Below, one piece after another: positions 1 through 8,161 of a stretch of 64,000 bases of DNA. Origin of the DNA: Oligoflexus tunisiensis (GTDB lineage Bacteria > Bdellovibrionota_B > Oligoflexia > Oligoflexales > Oligoflexaceae); NCBI RefSeq assembly GCF_001748245.1, contig NZ_BDFO01000001.1, forward strand, positions 2,688,471 to 2,752,470, in the 5' to 3' direction. Within the stretch, counting starts at the first letter, position 1, and every line of letters begins with the position of its first letter. The position numbers were made by a program, and so were the translations under genes. The notes below the pieces were generated by a model, which was given only the letters and a program-made list of their open reading frames with translations, did not search any database and was not told the origin of the DNA.

Positions 1-470
1 CGCAATCGATTCGCAGCGATCGCATTCATTGGCTGGAGGCCAGCGACCCCCAGCCGGATGTGGCCGCCTGGTTTGCCGTGATGCGGAGCTGGAGTCGCGC
101 GATCAATCAAAGCTTTTTTTTGTCCATCAATGCCTTTGAATGCCACTTTGCTTGTTATGAGCCCGGTGCGTTTTATCAGAAACACCGGGATCGTTTTCAA
201 AAGGACAATGGCCGCCGCCTGTCACTGGCCTTCTATCTGAATCGCGACTGGTGCAGCACGGATGGAGGTGAGCTGGTGCTCTTCGATCCCGAGGCGGAGG
301 ATCGGATTCTCAAAACAGTCCTTCCCACCTTCGGCACTCTGGTGATTTTTGATAGCCAACGCTTTCCTCATGAAGTGCGACCCACCCGGCGGCAGCGTCT
401 TTCGCTCGCGGGCTGGTTGAAATCCATTCCCGCCCACGAAGCCGCGTTGCAGGGAACCGTCCTCGATTGA
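1..470 (+). CDS. 2OG-Fe(II) oxygenase, prolyl-4-hydroxylase type (5' truncated by window edge)
   Basis: This is the C-terminal part of a 2-oxoglutarate and Fe(II)-dependent dioxygenase. The frame is open from base 3 and already encodes IRSDRIHWLE upstream of the GTG at 60, a stretch typical of SM-20-like prolyl hydroxylases, so the true start lies before the window. The iron ligands are visible as H-R-D in YQKHRDRF and the second His in FPHEV; the Arg in RQRLSLAGW should hold 2-oxoglutarate. Enzymes of this family hydroxylate proline or other residues in proteins; the substrate here is unknown. No signal peptide can be judged because the N-terminus is missing. A second family member lies at 60282-60878. 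Confidence 0.85.
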   Translation, partial: QSIRSDRIHWLEASDPQPDVAAWFAVMRSWSRAINQSFFLSINAFECHFACYEPGAFYQKHRDRFQKDNGRRLSLAFYLNRDWCSTDGGELVLFDPEAEDRILKTVLPTFGTLVIFDSQRFPHEVRPTRRQRLSLAGWLKSIPAHEAALQGTVLD

Positions 471-664
471 ACGGGGAGGAGCCTGGTCTCCAGCCCTCCG
501 TGTATGGAAATTCGGAAGCAACGCATCCGAAACAATGCGCTGGACTCACGTCATAAAAATCCAAAGTTCCATGTTTCTTCGCATTCTGCAGGAATTCCAG
601 GCCATGGCAAAGCTCTTGCAAAGCATGAAGTGGCAACGAAGCAACCTGCGTAAAGGGGACATAT

Positions 665-928
665 ATGACTTTGGAAACCATCTTGATTTGGGCGGTTATT
701 GGTTTGATAGCCGGATGGCTGGCATCCGCTGTCGTCGGCGGAGGCTATGGCGTCCTCGGTGATATTGTAATCGGTATCGTCGGTGCCTTTATCGGCGGTT
801 TTCTTTTCCGCGAACTCGGCGTTGGTGCTCCTTTCGGTGGGTTGGCGGGAACGATTTTCGTGGCCTTCATCGGTGCGATTGTTTTGTTACTCTTGCTGCG
901 ACTCGTACATCGAGCGCAGCGAACGTGA
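665..928 (+). CDS. GlsB/YeaQ/YmgE family small membrane protein
   Basis: An 87-residue, very hydrophobic, glycine-rich protein with three predicted membrane helices (about residues 5-22, 28-48, 58-80), ending in a basic tail. The N-terminal pattern (IGLIAGWLAS followed by a GGGYG segment) is that of the transglycosylase-associated/YeaQ family, members of which are general-stress-induced inner-membrane proteins of unknown biochemistry. A GGGG ribosome binding site lies about 6 bases before the ATG. It is monocistronic, with its own terminator 26 bases downstream. A paralogue occurs at 45139-45396. Confidence 0.85.
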   Translation: MTLETILIWAVIGLIAGWLASAVVGGGYGVLGDIVIGIVGAFIGGFLFRELGVGAPFGGLAGTIFVAFIGAIVLLLLLRLVHRAQRT

Positions 929-953
929 ATGGGTTTGAACTAGCGACATTGAG

Positions 954-981
954 AAGGGAAGCCAGAAGGCTTCCCTTTTTT
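954..981 (+). terminator. Rho-independent terminator of the YeaQ-type gene
   Basis: Arms AAGGGAAGCC and GGCTTCCCTT enclose a 4-base AGAA loop and are followed by a run of T. It sits 26 bases after the stop at 928. Confidence 0.85.
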
Positions 982-1079
982 CATTCCGATCATGGCATTG
1001 AATTCGCATTATTTGCTTCAAGGGCATCGCGAGACGGCCCCCGATTTCAAGGAAAGCTCAATTTGCGGAGGTGATGATC

Positions 1080-1772
1080 ATGCTGGAATTTTCCTTGCCA
1101 GGAGGCGGTCTTTGGGGGATCGGTTTAACCGGTTTTCTGTGCGGTTTGAAAGAACGGCGCCTGGTTCCTGATGTGGTGTGCTCTGTCTCTTCGGGTAGTC
1201 ATGCAGCGTATCTCGCCTACAGCAACTGCGATGCATCTCGGGCCTTGTCCTGCTTTCAGGCATCGCGTGATTTTCTGACCAGCAAGCCCTTGAAACGCTT
1301 TCTGCCACCCTACGACATGCAAGGCGAGGCGATTCGCATCCTGGCGGATCCCTTTATCGTGACTCACGAGAGCTTTATCAAAAATGGCCTGAAACACTTC
1401 TTTGTTGGCTATGTCAGCCTCAAGAATCGACGCTTTGTCATGGAAGATATTCTGATCCACCCGACGGAAGATGCCTATCGCACGATAATCAAATCATCGA
1501 CCATTCCCTTTCTGACCAATTTCGTGCCGCATTTCGATGGCTGCATCGATGGGGGTTTTCTGAAGAACAATTTCACATCGTGCCTGAAAACCCAGGAGAA
1601 GTGGATGATTTCTTATGATTTTGGTCGTTTGGGGGCTTTGGATCGCCACACGTTCCATCGGCGTATCGTGCTGCCACGACCCAAAGGGACGCCGTTTTAT
1701 ATGAGTGATGATCAAATGCGTGAAACTTTTGATCGCTGTTATGAGATCGGCGTGACTCTGCACGCCGCCTGA
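1080..1772 (+). CDS. Patatin-like phospholipase
   Basis: A 230-residue cytoplasmic protein with the patatin fold signatures in order: a glycine-rich oxyanion loop (PGGGLWGIGLTG, near the N-terminus), a nucleophile elbow (CSVSSGSHA), and a DGG motif (CIDGGF) supplying the dyad aspartate. Patatin-like enzymes hydrolyse acyl esters of membrane lipids with a Ser-Asp dyad. The elbow is S-V-S-S-G rather than the usual G-x-S-x-G, so the first glycine is replaced. I chose the ATG at 1080 because GGAGG at 1067-1071 is 8 bases upstream; in-frame GTG 1071 and ATG 1074 are too close to it. It is convergent with the Mla operon, leaving 2 bases between stops. Confidence 0.75.
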   Translation: MLEFSLPGGGLWGIGLTGFLCGLKERRLVPDVVCSVSSGSHAAYLAYSNCDASRALSCFQASRDFLTSKPLKRFLPPYDMQGEAIRILADPFIVTHESFIKNGLKHFFVGYVSLKNRRFVMEDILIHPTEDAYRTIIKSSTIPFLTNFVPHFDGCIDGGFLKNNFTSCLKTQEKWMISYDFGRLGALDRHTFHRRIVLPRPKGTPFYMSDDQMRETFDRCYEIGVTLHAA

Positions 1773-1774
1773 TT

Positions 1775-2641
1775 CTATCGAGCCTTCTCCTCTCCGTCCT
1801 GGTCTGCGGCTTCAATGAAGACGCGCCGGGCGATCTTGCCCCGATCGATGCGGCCCAGAATGGAACGCATATCCTCATACATGCTGCGATCGTTGACCAG
1901 CGCCCCTAACGTTCCCTGTCCGGCATCAATCTTTTGCGCCACGGAATCCAGATGCGCGGTGGCACTTTCCATATTCGCAAGGCTGTTCCGCAGCATGCGC
2001 TGAGCGTCCGGATCATTCAGCATGGCGAACATGGAATCCTCGGCTGCCATCTGCGTCATGATCTTGCGCAGGGCGCGGGTGGAGACGGTCACATCTTCAC
2101 TGGCGGACTCAACTGTTTTGGAATCCGGGAGGCCGGCCGCAAATTCATCGATTTTTTTGGTGGTGGTGCTCAGCTGATCCATGATGAGGGATGATTTTTC
2201 CACCATTCTGGCCAAATTATCCGCCTCGCGCGTGGCGATGACGGAACCTTCGGGAAGCGCGCCATTGCCGGCGCTGCTGCCCGGATGAAGCGAGACAAAC
2301 TTGTCCCCCAAAAGTCCCTGGGTTTCGAGAGCCACCGAAGCGTTGGGCGTAATGAGGTCGAAGTAGGGGCTGTCGACCTTCAGCCTGGCGACAATGGCCA
2401 GCCCTCCATTCGGTGATTCAATTTTGATCTTCGAGACATGACCGACCTCGACCCCACCGATGCGCACCGGGGCGCCTTCAATAAGGCCCGAGGTATTGGT
2501 AAAATGCGCCTGGAATTCCCGGGACTGTTTGAAGAGATTGACATTGTCACCGGCGAGCAGCAGGGTCAGTCCCGCGACCACCGCCACGCAGATGACGAAG
2601 ACACCCAGTTTAATCTTGGTTTTGACATTGGCGACTTTCAC
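1775..2641 (-). CDS. mlaD: MCE-domain lipid-binding protein of the Mla transporter
   Basis: A 288-residue protein with one N-terminal membrane helix (about residues 9-29) and an MCE domain (about 38-115, with the segment GAPVRIGGVEVGHV), then a long helical C-terminal part. MlaD-type proteins form hexameric rings in the periplasm that shuttle phospholipids for the MlaFEDB ABC transporter. The GTG start overlaps the stop of mlaF by 4 bases, showing translational coupling. It is the last gene of the lipoprotein-mlaE-mlaF-mlaD unit. At 288 residues it is longer than the roughly 180 residues of E. coli MlaD; the extra part is the coiled C-terminus seen in Mce-type relatives. Confidence 0.88.
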   Translation of the reverse strand: MKVANVKTKIKLGVFVICVAVVAGLTLLLAGDNVNLFKQSREFQAHFTNTSGLIEGAPVRIGGVEVGHVSKIKIESPNGGLAIVARLKVDSPYFDLITPNASVALETQGLLGDKFVSLHPGSSAGNGALPEGSVIATREADNLARMVEKSSLIMDQLSTTTKKIDEFAAGLPDSKTVESASEDVTVSTRALRKIMTQMAAEDSMFAMLNDPDAQRMLRNSLANMESATAHLDSVAQKIDAGQGTLGALVNDRSMYEDMRSILGRIDRGKIARRVFIEAADQDGEEKAR

Positions 2642-3387
2642 TCCACATCCCCCTTGATATAGGCCGCTATGCGTTCATCCGGTTCCCGGTCGATGGCGGC
2701 CCGTTCCTGTATCACGGCAATCCTGCCTTCATTCAGAAAGGCAATGCGATCGCCGACCATCAGGGCACAGGCCACATCATGGGTTACCAGAATTCCCGTC
2801 TGGCCCTCGGCCTTGCGGTCCAGCATAAGATTGGCAATTTTTTTGATATTGGCGGGATCGAGTCCCGCCGTGGGTTCGTCGTAAAGAATCAGAGCCGGGT
2901 TGAGCATCAAAGCCCGGGCCATGCCCACACGTTTTTGCATCCCACCGCTCAGCTCGGCCGGATAAAGATCGCCGATCTCCGGCATGCCGATGCGTTCCAG
3001 CATGTTCTGTCGAGCCTTGTATCTTTCCTCAGCGGACATATCCGTGAGTTCCCGCAAAGGATACTCCAGGTTTTCGGCCACGGTCAGACTGTCAAATAAC
3101 GCTCCATTTTGGAACGCATAGCCGACTTTTTTGCGAACCTCACGCCACTGCTTTTCGTCAAACTGCGTGATGTCCTGACCCTCCAGAAAAATGGCCCCGG
3201 CGCTGGGCGCATCCAGGCCGATAATGGCCCGAAGCAGGGTGCTTTTCCCTGATCCGCTGCCACCAAAAAGCACCAGGATTTCCCCGCGCTGCACGTCGAG
3301 GTCAAGACCGCTGTGAATGGTTTTGGAACCGAAGCGCGTCTCCAGACCGCGAATTGACAAAAGGGGTGTCCCGGTTTCTGTTACCAT
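2638..3387 (-). CDS. mlaF: ABC transporter ATP-binding protein of the Mla transporter
   Basis: The ATPase that powers the MlaE/MlaD phospholipid transporter at the inner membrane. Walker A (GGSGSGKST), Q-loop (FQNGALFDSLTV), signature (LSGGMQKRVGMARAL), Walker B (LILYDEPTAGLDP) and switch His (VTHD) are all present. FQNGALFDSLTVAEN and the LSGGM signature are characteristic of the MlaF/Mkl branch. The ATG at 3387 gives a 7-base overlap with mlaE; a GTG at 3399 in frame is the alternative. Downstream it overlaps mlaD. Confidence 0.9.
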   Translation of the reverse strand: MVTETGTPLLSIRGLETRFGSKTIHSGLDLDVQRGEILVLFGGSGSGKSTLLRAIIGLDAPSAGAIFLEGQDITQFDEKQWREVRKKVGYAFQNGALFDSLTVAENLEYPLRELTDMSAEERYKARQNMLERIGMPEIGDLYPAELSGGMQKRVGMARALMLNPALILYDEPTAGLDPANIKKIANLMLDRKAEGQTGILVTHDVACALMVGDRIAFLNEGRIAVIQERAAIDREPDERIAAYIKGDVE

Positions 3388-4184
3388 TGCAGCATCCACT
3401 GCAATTTGGTGATAAAGAAGTCACCCACCAGAACAAAGATGTTCGCCACCACGATCGCTGTGGTGGTGGCAATGCCGATGCCGGCGGTTCCGGTTTGGGT
3501 GCGCATGCCCATGAAACAGGAGATCAAACCGATCACCCCACCGAAGATGGAGGTCTTGGCCAGACTGAACAGCAGATCATAAAAGGGCACGGCGTTCATG
3601 GTCTTTTGAATATAAAGCGAGGGCGCAATGCCGAGGCTGCTGACCGAAACCAGAAGGCCTCCCGCGATACCCGCGACATCGGCCAGAAACGTGAGAAAGG
3701 GCATGCCGCAAACCAGAGCGATCACGATCGGGGCCACCAGCTTTTCCTCGGGTTTGGTGCCAAGCGCCCGCAGGGCATCGATCTGCTGGGTGATACGCAT
3801 CGACCCCAGTTCCGCCGCCACACCTCCACCGGAACGGGCCGCCACCATCAGGCACGCGAAGACCGGTCCGAGCGCTCGCACGATGGCGAAGGCGATGATG
3901 TTCGGCACATAGAGTTTTCCCCCGAAGCGCGACATGCCCTGACCAAATTGCAAGGCCATGGCCGCGCCGGTGGCAAAGGATGTGATGACCACGAGGAACC
4001 AGGCGCTGATTACCAGGGAATGAAAGCGGGCAATGATTACGCCGGGGGATTGCAGGGCTTTCGGAATGCTGAGGATGACGTCACGGGTCATATAAAGAAA
4101 ATCAGCCACCACTTCCCCGGCGTGGGCCAGCGGCGTGCCGACGTGATACAAAAAGATTTGCATGGCGTGGGCTTTTCTGGTCAT
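3381..4184 (-). CDS. mlaE: MlaE-family ABC transporter permease
   Basis: A 267-residue inner-membrane permease of the MlaE/YrbE family with an amphipathic N-terminal helix and about five membrane helices. The family hallmarks are visible in GPVFACLMVAARSGGGVAAELGSM and the following QIDALRALG (read as two short motifs). It forms the channel core of the phospholipid transporter with MlaF and MlaD. The start overlaps the stop of the upstream lipoprotein gene as ATGA, and its end overlaps mlaF, so the four genes are one transcriptional unit. Confidence 0.9.
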   Translation of the reverse strand: MTRKAHAMQIFLYHVGTPLAHAGEVVADFLYMTRDVILSIPKALQSPGVIIARFHSLVISAWFLVVITSFATGAAMALQFGQGMSRFGGKLYVPNIIAFAIVRALGPVFACLMVAARSGGGVAAELGSMRITQQIDALRALGTKPEEKLVAPIVIALVCGMPFLTFLADVAGIAGGLLVSVSSLGIAPSLYIQKTMNAVPFYDLLFSLAKTSIFGGVIGLISCFMGMRTQTGTAGIGIATTTAIVVANIFVLVGDFFITKLQWMLQW

Positions 4185-4681
4185 CGCGCCGATCTTTCCC
4201 GAAAGCCTTGCAGGGACTGTTCAAAGGCGATGCGACTGCTGCGATCCAGCTGCGATCCGGCCAGAATAAAATCGAACAGACAGTTCGGCGTTCGAACCAC
4301 CGCCACGCGCACATTCAAGGGCTTGCCATCCACCTGGCCTCGCGCCTCCGTGATCAGGGCCGGGTGACCATTGACGACAGTGGCTTGGGGCGGCTCCACC
4401 ACTTCATGTTCGGGAAGCTGCCTTAGGATATCGGTCGAGAGCTGCTCCAAAGGCTTGTAGGTGGTCTCGCCACATACTGAAGTGACATTCAGGATCGCCT
4501 GATCACGGGAATTGCGGAAGGCGCGATCGGCATCACCGGGATCAATCGGTACCCATCCGTCGCCGGGCTCCGGAATGCGGTAGCTGCGGCTGTGGGTATC
4601 CTTGGTTCCCATGAGGGTCGAGAGACAGGCTGTCAGCGGTAATATCAGGACGGGCAGAATCCAAATGAGTGGCTTTTGCAT
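4181..4681 (-). CDS. Predicted lipoprotein, first gene of the mla operon
   Basis: A 166-residue protein of unknown function. The N-terminus MQKPLIWILPVLILPLTAC is a type II signal peptide with lipobox LTAC, so the mature protein should be lipid-anchored. The rest is a soluble domain with two cysteines (CGET and NCLFDF) that could form a disulfide. The ATG at 4681 was preferred over the upstream one at 4702 because it directly begins the signal peptide and has GGAG at suitable spacing. It overlaps mlaE by 4 bases. Position suggests an accessory or outer-membrane partner for the Mla transporter, but it does not resemble MlaA, MlaB or MlaC, so this is inference from context only. Confidence 0.75.
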   Translation of the reverse strand: MQKPLIWILPVLILPLTACLSTLMGTKDTHSRSYRIPEPGDGWVPIDPGDADRAFRNSRDQAILNVTSVCGETTYKPLEQLSTDILRQLPEHEVVEPPQATVVNGHPALITEARGQVDGKPLNVRVAVVRTPNCLFDFILAGSQLDRSSRIAFEQSLQGFRERSAR

Positions 4682-4842
4682 ACCGATGACTCCGGGGGAC
4701 ATGAGTCCGGAAGCGGACTTCCCAGGCTGGTTGCAAAAAGCAGACCGAGGTCAAATGCGCGGAATTTCAAGTGCGTCGTTAATGACGTGAAGGCGACAAG
4801 GGACAGCCTTGTCGCGTTGCGCATGCTCCTGAAGGGAGGTCT

Positions 4843-6126
4843 TCAGGTGCTGAGCTTCCATTCCCGCTGGGTTATGAGGCGTGCCCCTCGCTTGGAGAAG
4901 GTGTAGCTCCAGGACCACTGGGCCATCACCGAAAGGCGATTGCGGAAGGTGACCAGATAAAAGACGTGCACAAAGAGCCAGGCCAGCCAGGCGATAAACC
5001 CGGTCAGGCGCAGGCGACCGGCCTGAGCAATAGCCCGGTGTTTGCCGATGGTCGCCATCTGGCCTTTGTCCTTGTAAACAAAATCCTTGCGTGGCTTGCC
5101 CGCCTGCGTCCGCAGGATATTTTGAGCGGCATGACGACCGGCCTGCATCGCGGCCGGGGCCAGACCTGGCAGGAATTGTCCGGGCGCGAGCTCGAGCGAA
5201 GCCATGTCGCCGACCACATAAACATTGGGATAGTTGGGAACTGAAAGATCCTTGTTCACCTTCACGCGTCCCGCCTTATCCAGGGGAATTTCCGGAATGA
5301 ATTGCAAAGGAGCCGCCCGCACGCCGGCGCCCCAGATGACCGTGCGTGCCCGTAAAAATTGATCGCCAACCAGCACACCTTCGGCGTTGATGTCTTTCAC
5401 CATGGCCCCGGTGCGAACTTCCACGCCCAGGGCTTCCAGATCATGTTTGGCCCGGTTCGCGAGCTTTTCATCAAACGAATTCATGATGCGTGGTGCGGCC
5501 TCGAGCAAAATCACATGCGCGTGGGCGGGATTGATATGTTTGAAATCCTTGACCAGAACCGTGCGGGCAATGTCAGCGATGGCTCCGGCCATCTCCACAC
5601 CGGTGGGTCCACCACCTACGACCACAAACGTCAGAAGCTCCCTCTGCTGGACGGGATCAAAAACATTTTCGGCAAGCTCAAAAGCTGACAGAACCCGGCG
5701 CCGAATTTCGGTGGCCTGTTCCAAAGTCTTGAGCCCTGGTGCATAGGTTTCCCATTCGGGATGACCGAAATAATTATGCTGCGTGCCCGTGGCGATGATG
5801 AGGTCGTCGAATTCAATCTCATGATTTTCCGTGACCACATACTTTTCATCAAGGTGCACGGACTTCACCTTGCCGAGATGCACTTCAATATTGCTGGCGT
5901 CGGAAAACTGCGCGCGAATCGGAACAGCGATATCCGAGGGATTAAGACCCGCCGTGGCCACCTGATAAAGGAGCGGCTGAAACAGATGGTGATTGTTCCG
6001 GTCGAGGAGCAGCACCTGGATTTTAGGTTGATTGGCCAGCTCCTGAGCCGCCTTCATGCCAGCAAAGCCCCCGCCTACAATAATTACCCATCGACTGCCG
6101 TCCTGTCTGGTTGGTTTCAAACGCAT
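4843..6126 (-). CDS. ndh: Type II NADH dehydrogenase (NAD(P)/FAD-dependent oxidoreductase)
   Basis: A 427-residue flavoprotein that oxidises NADH and passes electrons to quinone without pumping protons. The FAD-binding GxGxxG is IVGGGFAGMKAA at residues 16-27; a second dinucleotide fold for NADH is at about 168 (VVVGGGPTGVEMAGA); the FAD-contacting GD motif is YVVGDMA near residue 315. The C-terminal region (LTGFIAWLAWLFVHVFYLVTF) is the hydrophobic membrane-docking helix usual in Ndh. GAGGAG lies about 8 bases before the ATG. Neighbours do not add to its function. Confidence 0.9.
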   Translation of the reverse strand: MRLKPTRQDGSRWVIIVGGGFAGMKAAQELANQPKIQVLLLDRNNHHLFQPLLYQVATAGLNPSDIAVPIRAQFSDASNIEVHLGKVKSVHLDEKYVVTENHEIEFDDLIIATGTQHNYFGHPEWETYAPGLKTLEQATEIRRRVLSAFELAENVFDPVQQRELLTFVVVGGGPTGVEMAGAIADIARTVLVKDFKHINPAHAHVILLEAAPRIMNSFDEKLANRAKHDLEALGVEVRTGAMVKDINAEGVLVGDQFLRARTVIWGAGVRAAPLQFIPEIPLDKAGRVKVNKDLSVPNYPNVYVVGDMASLELAPGQFLPGLAPAAMQAGRHAAQNILRTQAGKPRKDFVYKDKGQMATIGKHRAIAQAGRLRLTGFIAWLAWLFVHVFYLVTFRNRLSVMAQWSWSYTFSKRGARLITQREWKLST

Positions 6127-6212
6127 TGCAAAATCTCCTCACGCAGAGTCATTAAACGCCGGGCCGTAGGGCTTTTGCAAAAACGCGGCCAGGCCAGCGT
6201 TTCTGCGGTGTT

Positions 6213-6818
6213 TTACCAGGATACGGAGAGCTCGGGTAAACCTGCCATACTCAACCGGGAGAAGATCCAGGTGTCGGTCAATTCCTGGCTCTGGTATTTG
6301 TAGCGATCGTGGCGTAGACGCCCATCCAGCTCATATCCCAGGCGTTCGGCCACCGCGCGGCTGCGCACGTTGTCCGTTTCACATCGGATCTCCACCCGCT
6401 TCGCCTGGAGCTGCTGGAAGACATAACGGGTGAGGGCGTTCACCGCTTCCGTGATCAGACCCCGACCCTGATGATCCTGATGCACCCAGTAGCCGATTTC
6501 AAATTTGGGAAGATCCCAGTCGATACGATGAAGACCCGTGCCCCCGTAAAGCGTCTGCGCCGTGCGATCAAAGATGGCCAGGGCCATGTCGCTGCGCGTC
6601 AGAAATTTGGACTGGCTCAGGCGCGCGAAATTTTCACTCTCTTCCTGCGTATGATGGGACGTATCCACCCAGGGCAGAAAGCGCTTCAGATGGTCGCGCG
6701 AGGCGTTGACGGCGGCATGGAAGGCCGGTCCATCACCGGGCTGAGGCGGACGGATCAGCAGCCTTGGCGTCAGGATGGGCATGGGCACTTCGATGAGACT
6801 GGGAAATGAAACAGACAT
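6213..6818 (-). CDS. GNAT N-acetyltransferase, RimJ/RimL type
   Basis: A 201-residue acetyltransferase of the RimJ/RimL/SpeG branch. The start of the fold (PILTPRLLIRPPQPGDG) and the acetyl-CoA-binding loop (HQDHQGRGLITEAV) are evident, and the helix after RVEIRCETDNVRSRAVAERLGY is the standard terminal part. Family members acetylate N-terminal amines of ribosomal proteins, or small molecules; the substrate cannot be read here. The ATG at 6818 has GGAGA just upstream; an upstream in-frame start at 6872 would add an unrelated basic stretch. Confidence 0.8.
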   Translation of the reverse strand: MSVSFPSLIEVPMPILTPRLLIRPPQPGDGPAFHAAVNASRDHLKRFLPWVDTSHHTQEESENFARLSQSKFLTRSDMALAIFDRTAQTLYGGTGLHRIDWDLPKFEIGYWVHQDHQGRGLITEAVNALTRYVFQQLQAKRVEIRCETDNVRSRAVAERLGYELDGRLRHDRYKYQSQELTDTWIFSRLSMAGLPELSVSW

Positions 6819-6984
6819 AAGGATCTCCTGCAAGAACGGTCTCTTCCTCCTTAACATGGAGGCGGAGGCCATTCCAAAAGGAAATCCTTGATGGAGAACG
6901 CTTTCGTCCTCGTTTCGAGAGCCTCATGAAACGCTGGCAAAGGCCTTGCAAGAGGGGCAGGTGGAACGGAGGAGGAGGTGGCAC

Positions 6985-7446
6985 TTGTCAGTTCTGGACG
7001 TTATGCAGCAAATCGGTTTGGCGAGTCTTTATTATCTTGGTTTGACTCTCATTGTCCGCATGGCCGGAAAAAGGCTGGCCGGGCAAACCACAACGATCGA
7101 TTTGATCATTCTCATTTCCCTCGGTGTGGTCCTGCAGAATCTGACCCTGGTGAAGGGCCACTGGAATTCCGCAATCTTCATTGCCACCGTCTTTACCCTG
7201 CATGTGTCCCTGGCCCGACTCTGCCAGCGCTATCCCACGATCCGCTGCCTGCTCCGCGAGCAGCCGCGGCCCTTGATCCGCCAGGGACGTATCCTGCCCC
7301 AGGCGCTGAAGGATGAAGGTCTGACCGAGGATGAGCTTCTGGCCGCGCTGCGACGCATGGGAGTCGATTCCCCCGAGCAGGTCCGGCTCGCTGTGCTCGA
7401 GGAAACCGGACATATCTCGGCCATTCGCAATGATGGAACCGCCTAG
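6985..7446 (+). CDS. DUF421 (YetF-like) membrane protein
   Basis: A 153-residue protein with three N-terminal membrane helices (about residues 8-75) followed by a small cytoplasmic domain. The hallmark patterns VRMAGKRLAGQTTTIDLIILISLG and PRPLIRQGRILPQALKDEGLTEDELLAALR mark DUF421; YetF-type proteins are of unknown function. The TTG at 6985 is preceded by AGGAGGAGG (6970-6978) at 6 bases, which decides the start; a TTG at 6946 has no such site. Divergent from the GNAT gene, with 166 bases between them that must hold both promoters. Confidence 0.8.
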   Translation: MSVLDVMQQIGLASLYYLGLTLIVRMAGKRLAGQTTTIDLIILISLGVVLQNLTLVKGHWNSAIFIATVFTLHVSLARLCQRYPTIRCLLREQPRPLIRQGRILPQALKDEGLTEDELLAALRRMGVDSPEQVRLAVLEETGHISAIRNDGTA

Positions 7447-7544
7447 CGCGCGTTCCGCTGGTACTGCAGCCTGCCGAGCGTAGTCGGCTGTATTCAAGGT
7501 GTAACGATCCAGACAGGGCCGGCTGATGACTTGCTCCAACGTGC

Positions 7545-8153
7545 TCAGAGCCGATCCAGGTTTTCGCTCAGAAAGACCGGCAGGGCTTCGAATTTGAATT
7601 TGGTGAAGACAGCGGAAAGAAAGGCATCGGCATCGGGGTTGGTCACGCGGGAGATCTGACTCCAGTTTTCAGCGTAACAATGCTGGCGATCCGAGGTCAC
7701 AAAATACCGACGGCAGAGCAGCGGCCGGGCTTCATAAATCGAGCAGCGGCTGCTCTTATCCAAAAACACGCACTGACGGGCCGGAAAGGGCAGCTGGTCC
7801 CAGGTTCCTTCACGCAGGGCCTGCGTCTGGACCGCGAGGCGCTCACGGTCGATCGTCACGGGATTGGTTTTCAGGTGGGCCAGAATCAGGCGTTTTTCAT
7901 GCTTGGAAATATCTACGCGTGCATGGCAACAGGCGGCACAGCCCGCAGCACAGCTGATGGGCTGCTGACCGTTCTGGTAAACCTGGTCGATTTTTTCCAG
8001 CGAGCGGGTTTGCACGGCCGCTTCCTTCTGTTCCCGCAGCCACTGCCGATGCTGCAGGAAGGCCTGGATGAGCAGAGGTTCCTGGGCCGTTCCAATCTGT
8101 GCTTCCGCCGTGGGAATCCAGGCGACATCGATTTCCTTCTTACCCTGGGACAC
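7545..8153 (-). CDS. YkgJ-like cysteine-cluster protein
   Basis: A roughly 200-residue cytoplasmic protein with the YkgJ pattern: CAAGCAACCHARVDI in the middle and then CVFLDKSSRCSIYEARPLLCR. The eight-cysteine arrangement is thought to bind zinc or an iron-sulfur cluster; biochemical function is unknown. The N-terminal 50 residues are helical and charged. I placed the start at GTG 8153, which has GTGAGG six bases upstream; TTG 8177 and GTG 8165 are alternatives that would overlap the preceding gene's end. It follows the beta-helix lipoprotein gene closely and may be co-transcribed. Confidence 0.75.
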   Translation of the reverse strand: MSQGKKEIDVAWIPTAEAQIGTAQEPLLIQAFLQHRQWLREQKEAAVQTRSLEKIDQVYQNGQQPISCAAGCAACCHARVDISKHEKRLILAHLKTNPVTIDRERLAVQTQALREGTWDQLPFPARQCVFLDKSSRCSIYEARPLLCRRYFVTSDRQHCYAENWSQISRVTNPDADAFLSAVFTKFKFEALPVFLSENLDRL

Positions 8154-8161
8154 GTGCGGCC

